Assembly: GCF_947495275.1 (NCBI RefSeq)
Contig: NZ_CANLYL010000006.1
Coordinates: 186,001-250,000, forward strand
DNA length: 64,000 nt
Direction: 5' to 3'
Source of the DNA: an uncultured Roseobacter sp.
Lineage (GTDB): Bacteria > Pseudomonadota > Alphaproteobacteria > Rhodobacterales > Rhodobacteraceae
Of this stretch, positions 60,280-64,000 are shown piece after piece. Both the position numbers and the translations under genes were made by a program. The first letter of the stretch is position 1. Every line of letters starts with the position of its first letter. Below the pieces are notes generated by a model. The model made no database searches. It was not told where the DNA came from and saw only the letters and a program-made list of their open reading frames with translations.

Positions 60280-60690
60280 CAACCGGCCCCTCCCGAAACA
60301 TCCGCTCTACCACCTTGGCCTGCCGTTCGTTAAATTGGTTTCGATGTCAGTCATAGAAACGTGCCTTGGCAATGAAGAAGCCTACGCGATCCAAAGTGAT
60401 CTGCTGCGCTGCAAGCACCAGTTTAGAAAATCAGGTAAGCCAAGATGGGACGTCCAGTGTCTTCTGGTGCCGCTCAAGCTGATCGTAATAGTCTTTTCGC
60501 TTTCGTTCGATGGTGAAGGCGAGCGCAAGAGACTTGGCTGGCCGATATTCTGAGCCAGGGACTTTTCGGCCAGGGCTCGACTCAAGCAGCCATTCCCGTC
60601 ATCGAATGGATGAATACTACTCAAAGTAGAGGTAACTCAGGCCCGCGCGCGTCAATGCCCGACCGATTGGAAGCGGGACGCCTCGGACTT
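60280..60690 (-). pseudogene. Decayed Fic-family gene (DUF4172-type), multiple lesions
   Basis: Pieces of one Fic protein read in order on the minus strand across several frames: ALTRAGLSYLYFE, then SIHPFDDGNGCLSRALAEKSLAQNIGQPSLL, FTIERKRKDYYDQLERHQK, AAQQITLDRVGFFIAKARFYD and NERQAKVVERMFREGP. A one-base insertion lies near 60617, a one-base deletion near 60528, and TGA codons at 60431-60433 and 60347-60349 both sit where Trp is expected. The Fic motif HPFxDGNGR has Cys for the ATP-binding Arg. The N-terminal domain is missing. The gene is dead; it once encoded an AMP-transferring protein. Confidence 0.85.
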
Positions 60691-60723
60691 GATCCGTTCG
60701 GTGCTCTTCACGGCCATCGCTAC

Positions 60724-60976
60724 TAGCCAACTCGAGTTCCGGCAGGTATCTCAGGGTTTGCAGATCGAACGTCGTCAGAAACGTCTTCGTTGTCTCGAAG
60801 GTATGCGGTGCTCCGGGTCTTGGCGCCCGCGTTCTGCCTGCGATCAGCCTCTTGTACGGCAACCGCGCCTGCAGATCGCGGCTGATCTCCTTGTCGAAGG
60901 TGTCCTTGAGCCCCGCCCGGTCGATGGGCTGGTGATCGGCACACGGCTTCGCACCAAAATGTCGGAAGATCGCCAT
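60724..60976 (-). pseudogene. Fragment of an ScpB-like gene
   Basis: About 84 codons resemble the C-terminal winged helix of segregation and condensation protein B: PIDRAGLKDTFDKEISRDLQARL, then RAPRPGAPHTFETTKTFLTTFDLQTLRYLPEL, as in plasmid-borne ScpB homologues of Rhodobacteraceae. The N-terminal domain is absent and the end runs out of frame into the Fic remnant, so it is truncated. Chromosome-type ScpB works with ScpA and Smc; neither is nearby. Confidence 0.65.
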
Positions 60977-61241
60977 CGGGGCCCCGCGACGTGCCTAGCG
61001 CCATCAAATGATAGGAGTCCCCGATATCGGCTTCCCGCGTCAACCGCCCCTCCAGTTTTGAGGTTGCCGTCGCAGCATTCAGCGTTAGTCGGTTGGCGAG
61101 TAGTTCCACAAGCCCGCCATGGCGCGCATCAAAGACCATTTGGTCCAGAACCATGAAGGCCGCGTTTGACAAAAACGCCACATCTTCAGGGTTTTCTGAG
61201 CGTGCCAAGGTGACCCGACCCAGCAGTTGCGGTAAGATCAT
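60957..61241 (-). pseudogene. Fragment of a DUF1403-like gene
   Basis: About 95 codons with DUF1403-like wording (VAFLSNAAFMVLDQMVF, NRLTLNAATATSKLEGR, DSYHLMALGTSRGPDGDLPTFW), truncated on both sides; the frame continues out of register into the ScpB remnant. DUF1403 genes often accompany scpB-like genes on alphaproteobacterial plasmids, which supports reading the three neighbouring fragments as one decayed cluster. Confidence 0.55.
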
Positions 61242-61404
61242 TAAGCATGACTGAGAGGATGCGTAGCTGGTATGTCATACCACAACACTATCGTGTCGCG
61301 GCGCTTTTTGACATAATGACTTACCCAAACCGCCCCGCCCTGCCTTTTTCTATTATGTCCAATAATCTTGCCTTATCAGTCATAAACAAGCTAGGTATAC
61401 ACCT

Positions 61405-62502
61405 ATGTCAAATAATCCCGAAAACCCATCTCGAGCAATCAAAGTTCCGCATCCCCACGATAATGACGAGGCAATTGCGCTTCCTTCAGATGTTGCTGGA
61501 TCTGGTACGCTCGACCTGCTTGTCAAAACTGCGCAGGATTATTCCAAACACGCTACCTCCGAAAATACGCGGAAGGCATACGCTAGGGACTGGGCCCATT
61601 TCAGCCGCTGGTGTCGTCGTCACGGTGCCGATCCAGTTGGTCCAGCCCCCTGCCCTGATCTGCAATTGATTGGGCTCTACCTCACTGCACTCGCAGGGTC
61701 TGCTGACAATACTGCCTTTGGGGTAAGTTCCTTTTCTGTCAGTACCATTGAACGGCGATTGTCCGGTCTTTCTTGGAACTATGCGCAACGCGGCTTCACG
61801 CTTGACCGCAGGGACCGCCATATCGCAACTGTTCTGGCGGGGATCAAGCGTAAACATGCGCGCCCACCCGTGCAGAAAGAAGCGATCTTGCCAGAGGAGA
61901 TCATCGCAATGGTGACCACCCTGCCCTTCGATCTTCGGGGGTTGCGAGATCGTTCTATTTTGCTTTTGGGCTTTGCAGGAGGATTGCGACGCTCCGAGAT
62001 TGTCAGCCTTGATGCGGGTAAAGATGACACGCCTGACAGTAGAGGATGGGTGGAGATTCTGGAATATGGAGCTTTGCTTACACTCAACACAAAAACCGGC
62101 TGGCGCGAGGTTGAGATTGGCCGAGGATCCAGCGAACAGACCTGTCCCGTGCATGCGCTTGAACAATGGCTTCACTTCTCTAGGATCGATTTTGGCCCTA
62201 TTTTCGTGCGTATTTCGCGCAGTGGGAAACGGGTGATGGAAAGCCGTCTCAATGACCGGCATGTGGCCCGCCTCGTCAAAAAAACTATTCTTGATGCAAA
62301 TATTCGCCCTGAATTGCCGGAGAAGGACAGGCTGGCGCTTTTTTCGGGCCACTCGCTTCGTGCTGGGTTGGCCTCCAGCGCTGAAGTCGATGAACGTTAT
62401 GTTCAAAAGCAACTTGGTCATGCCTCTGCCGAGATGACCCGTCGCTATCAACGGCGTCGCGACAGGTTTCGGGTGAATTTGACTAAGGCGGCTGGGTTGT
62501 AG
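61405..62502 (+). CDS. Tyrosine recombinase / integrase
   Basis: A 365-residue protein. An N-terminal SAM-like DNA-binding domain (about 35-150, YSKHATSENTRKAYARDWAHFSRWC) precedes the catalytic domain with R195 in GGLRRSEIVSLD, H316 and R319 in GHSLRAG, H339 in LGHAS and Y348 in TRRYQRR. All key residues are present. It could resolve plasmid multimers or insert a mobile element. Its stop lies five bases from the repC stop, which converges on it, a position that suggests a stable part of the replicon. Confidence 0.92.
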   Translation: MSNNPENPSRAIKVPHPHDNDEAIALPSDVAGSGTLDLLVKTAQDYSKHATSENTRKAYARDWAHFSRWCRRHGADPVGPAPCPDLQLIGLYLTALAGSADNTAFGVSSFSVSTIERRLSGLSWNYAQRGFTLDRRDRHIATVLAGIKRKHARPPVQKEAILPEEIIAMVTTLPFDLRGLRDRSILLLGFAGGLRRSEIVSLDAGKDDTPDSRGWVEILEYGALLTLNTKTGWREVEIGRGSSEQTCPVHALEQWLHFSRIDFGPIFVRISRSGKRVMESRLNDRHVARLVKKTILDANIRPELPEKDRLALFSGHSLRAGLASSAEVDERYVQKQLGHASAEMTRRYQRRRDRFRVNLTKAAGL

Positions 62503-62507
62503 TGAGA

Positions 62508-63800
62508 TCACGAAATTTCCCTGTGGAGACGCCCGACAAAACTCCGCTCTAGGTTTAGGGTTCCATCGCTAGCTTTTTTCATCATTCCACGAAGATACCC
62601 GGCAGGTGAAAAAAGCTCTCCAGTGCAGAATTTCTCAAAGACGAGAACCACAGCGGCGGTTGCTGACCGTTGCCCCATTTGTTCATGTGCGAGATGCCTG
62701 AGTTTCTCCGATATTCCTATCATGGGGCAAATCGTGGCGGTTGTTCGTTGTAAATCAGGCCAGTGTTTTAGATAGCCTCCAAGATCATGGGCCCAAGTCT
62801 GAAATTCGGGACAAGCCTGGATTATCGTAGCGAGGTCTAGCCTCTTATTTGTCTCACATCTGTTTTTCAGATCAGGCTTTGTGTTCTCACTACTATTTAT
62901 GGATTTAAGTTCATTTGTAGTTTGTATGTGGGGTTCATTATTGGTCTCCCTGGGGTCCGAGTTCCCTGTGTCGCTGAGGCTTTGTTTGCGGAGAGTTGAG
63001 TTTCCTTGGATGTCATTGTCGGTCTGGCTTCCTAAAAGCACTTCGTCTACGAGCTCACTTAAATCATTGAATCCATTTAATTTTATGGTGATCTGATTTG
63101 AATCAGAGTTGTGATTGGGCAGGAGATGAACAAGGTCTCGATACTTGGCCCTCAATTCTTCCAACAGTTTTGGTGATATGGAGCAGGGAGCTTCGAGACG
63201 TGCACGAATGGTGCGTCTGACCACGGTGATTTGGCGTTTGAGTTGCTGGCAGAGCATCCGTTCTGCTTTCAGTTGCTCATATACACATTCAAATTCTTCG
63301 GCGCGTGCGGCCAAAGGTGACAGGTCAAACCCGTAGGCTTCAACGATATATCCGTTGCCATCCCTGTGGCCCCAACGTTTACCATTTGAACTGTCATTAA
63401 ATGCGATGATACAAGCTTCTGCCAGTCGCCTTATGTGTCGCTTTAATGCTGAGAGCGAAAAGCCCGTGTGTTGCATCAAAAGCGTATTGGAGGGCCAGAC
63501 AATTGGTCGTTTGTCCTCTTCCCAGTCTTGTGGTTGCGTGAATGCACAAAGCGTATCCAACAGCAAAAGATCTGCCGCCTTTAAGCCAATGTGCGCGCCA
63601 ACTTTCTTTACTGCAACGATCGATCTGGCTTTGCTGACGGTCTGTCTTTCTCCTTCTTCTGCTAGTTTTTCAGTGATGAGAAGGGCTTGAGACTGCTTGC
63701 GCCATCCATTCGATGGCTGGCTGTCTTTGAGAATACCTTTCCCGATCCGAGGCGCTTCACGCTCGGTTGCTCCTTGTGGAGCTGAGTACAAATGTTCCAT
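62508..63800 (-). CDS. repC: RepC replication initiator of a repABC replicon
   Basis: A 430-residue protein of the usual RepC length. RPIVWPSNTLLMQHTGFSLSALKRHIRRLAEACIIAFNDSSNGKRWGHRDGNGYIVEAYGFDLSPLAARAEEF is the conserved winged-helix initiator core, at about residues 95-175 (given here in positions 63275-63515). The middle part is linker-like and AT-rich DNA (around 62870-62940 and 63050-63100) lies inside the gene; in repABC plasmids the origin is within repC, so oriV is expected there. It is preceded by an antisense RNA locus and the end of repB. Confidence 0.93.
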   Translation of the reverse strand: MEHLYSAPQGATEREAPRIGKGILKDSQPSNGWRKQSQALLITEKLAEEGERQTVSKARSIVAVKKVGAHIGLKAADLLLLDTLCAFTQPQDWEEDKRPIVWPSNTLLMQHTGFSLSALKRHIRRLAEACIIAFNDSSNGKRWGHRDGNGYIVEAYGFDLSPLAARAEEFECVYEQLKAERMLCQQLKRQITVVRRTIRARLEAPCSISPKLLEELRAKYRDLVHLLPNHNSDSNQITIKLNGFNDLSELVDEVLLGSQTDNDIQGNSTLRKQSLSDTGNSDPRETNNEPHIQTTNELKSINSSENTKPDLKNRCETNKRLDLATIIQACPEFQTWAHDLGGYLKHWPDLQRTTATICPMIGISEKLRHLAHEQMGQRSATAAVVLVFEKFCTGELFSPAGYLRGMMKKASDGTLNLERSFVGRLHREIS

Positions 63801-63848
63801 GGCCTGTCAGCACACATAGAAAACCTGTTCGTCCAAAGACGTTTTTCG

Positions 63849-63877
63849 TTGTTTCACGAATCAGAGGCTGCTAGGGT
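63849..63877 (+). promoter_or_regulatory. Candidate promoter of the counter-transcribed RNA
   Basis: TTGTTT at 63849-63854 and TAGGGT at 63872-63877 are separated by exactly 17 bases, on the strand opposite to repBC. Transcription would start near 63884. Confidence 0.55.
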
Positions 63878-63883
63878 CATGGT

Positions 63884-63945
63884 GTCTAAGCAAAACCGCG
63901 CTTCTCAGCGCTGCAGCCCTCGGGACTTCGGTTTCGAGGGTTTTT
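63884..63945 (+). ncRNA. Candidate ctRNA (incompatibility antisense RNA) of the repABC operon
   Basis: An RNA of about 60 bases is predicted from the promoter at 63849-63877 to the terminator at 63917-63949, antisense to the end of repB and the repB-repC intergenic region. In known repABC plasmids a small RNA of this size and position binds the repC leader and lowers RepC synthesis, fixing copy number and incompatibility. The location, length and terminator all agree; expression is inferred. Confidence 0.7.
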
Positions 63946-64000
63946 CTTTAGGTGCCTTCCTCCTTTCTGCTCGTTGCCTGTATTCGGGTGCTAACAGGTG
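63905..64000 (-). CDS. repB: RepB partition protein, C-terminal end
   Basis: The last 31 codons of a minus-strand gene entering from the right edge, a basic tail (PEYRQRAERRKAPKEKPSKP...) ending in GLQR. Position directly upstream of repC and the charged ending identify it as repB, the ParB-like centromere-binding protein. The antisense RNA terminator on the other strand lies inside these codons. Confidence 0.75.
   Translation of the reverse strand, partial: HLLAPEYRQRAERRKAPKEKPSKPKSRGLQR
63917..63949 (+). terminator. Intrinsic terminator with UUCG tetraloop
   Basis: CCCTCGGGAC at 63917-63926 pairs with GTTTCGAGGG at 63931-63940 (two G-U pairs) around a TTCG loop closed by C-G, the very stable UUCG class, followed by TTTTTCTTT. 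It reads rightward and would end the antisense RNA. Confidence 0.85.

Noticed and set aside
60347-60433. Two TGA codons at Trp positions as a sign of UGA recoding
   Set aside because: The same gene also has two frameshifts and a lost catalytic Arg, and all other genes use TGA as stop, so decay explains it.
61486-62511. 341-codon minus-strand frame
   Set aside because: It lies wholly antisense to the integrase, which has a complete catalytic set; the antisense protein shows no family pattern.
1-64000. CRISPR arrays, tRNA or rRNA genes, intact insertion sequences
   Set aside because: I looked for regular spaced repeats, conserved tRNA arms and transposase frames with terminal repeats and saw none that I could support.

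Overview
The window looks like an extrachromosomal (plasmid or chromid) segment from an alphaproteobacterium of the Rhodobacteraceae/Roseobacter type. The grounds are a repABC-type replication module at the right edge (end of repB, complete repC, and a candidate counter-transcribed RNA between them), a moderately high GC content, and a gene content dominated by solute uptake systems each paired with its own regulator and catabolic enzymes. I see no rRNA, tRNA, CRISPR array or intact insertion sequence.

Layout. 1-0.5 kb: end of a sugar-type ABC ATPase. 0.7-11.4 kb: scattered single genes, many in stress or redox families: membrane AraC regulator with a divergent secreted hydrolase, Tat-exported beta-sandwich protein with a heme-type membrane partner, metallo-beta-lactamase-fold hydrolase, flavodoxin-fold reductase, glyoxalase-like protein, SDR, YciI and GFA proteins, a DMT transporter, and a LysR gene whose expected start region is interrupted by an amber codon. 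11.6-14.4 kb: LysR regulator divergent from a BCCT transporter with a clear terminator. 14.5-20 kb: cysteine-synthase-like enzyme, a PepSY / membrane-LuxR / ferric-reductase-like cassette, a small lipoprotein, an L,D-transpeptidase and a J-domain protein. 20.6-29.8 kb: a nine-gene, almost fully overlapping operon (GntR, complete Opp/Dpp-type ABC transporter, SDR, NodB-fold hydrolase, gamma-glutamyltransferase without signal peptide). 30.3-38.9 kb: acetate module (acs, adk, DUF4212, sodium:solute symporter, cNMP/CBS/DUF294 protein, small membrane protein, membrane-anchored DnaQ-type exonuclease). 39-43.3 kb: ArsR-SRPBCC-reductase operon, and a LysR gene divergent from a globin and a DUF1330 protein. 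43.6-49.2 kb: NMT1-type ABC transporter operon with an Ldh-family dehydrogenase and a fumarylacetoacetase-family enzyme, divergent from a GntR regulator. 49.2-60 kb: second catabolic island (FAH enzyme, GntR, large FAD/Fe-S 2-hydroxyacid dehydrogenase; divergently an SGAT-type aminotransferase, TRAP transporter, enoyl-CoA hydratase and class III CoA-transferase). 60.3-61.2 kb: remnants of Fic, ScpB and DUF1403 genes. 61.4-64 kb: tyrosine recombinase converging on repC, the antisense RNA locus and the end of repB.

The acetate module has a simple logic: the symporter brings acetate in, Acs consumes ATP and releases AMP, and the co-transcribed adenylate kinase can return AMP to ADP. The 20.6-29.8 kb operon is the best candidate for an undescribed pathway: an imported peptide-like or amide compound would be processed in the cytoplasm by GGT, a cyclic-amide/deacetylase-type hydrolase and a dehydrogenase. 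Start codons were moved from the longest possible ORF wherever a ribosome binding site, a signal peptide or an ATGA overlap pointed to a shorter form.
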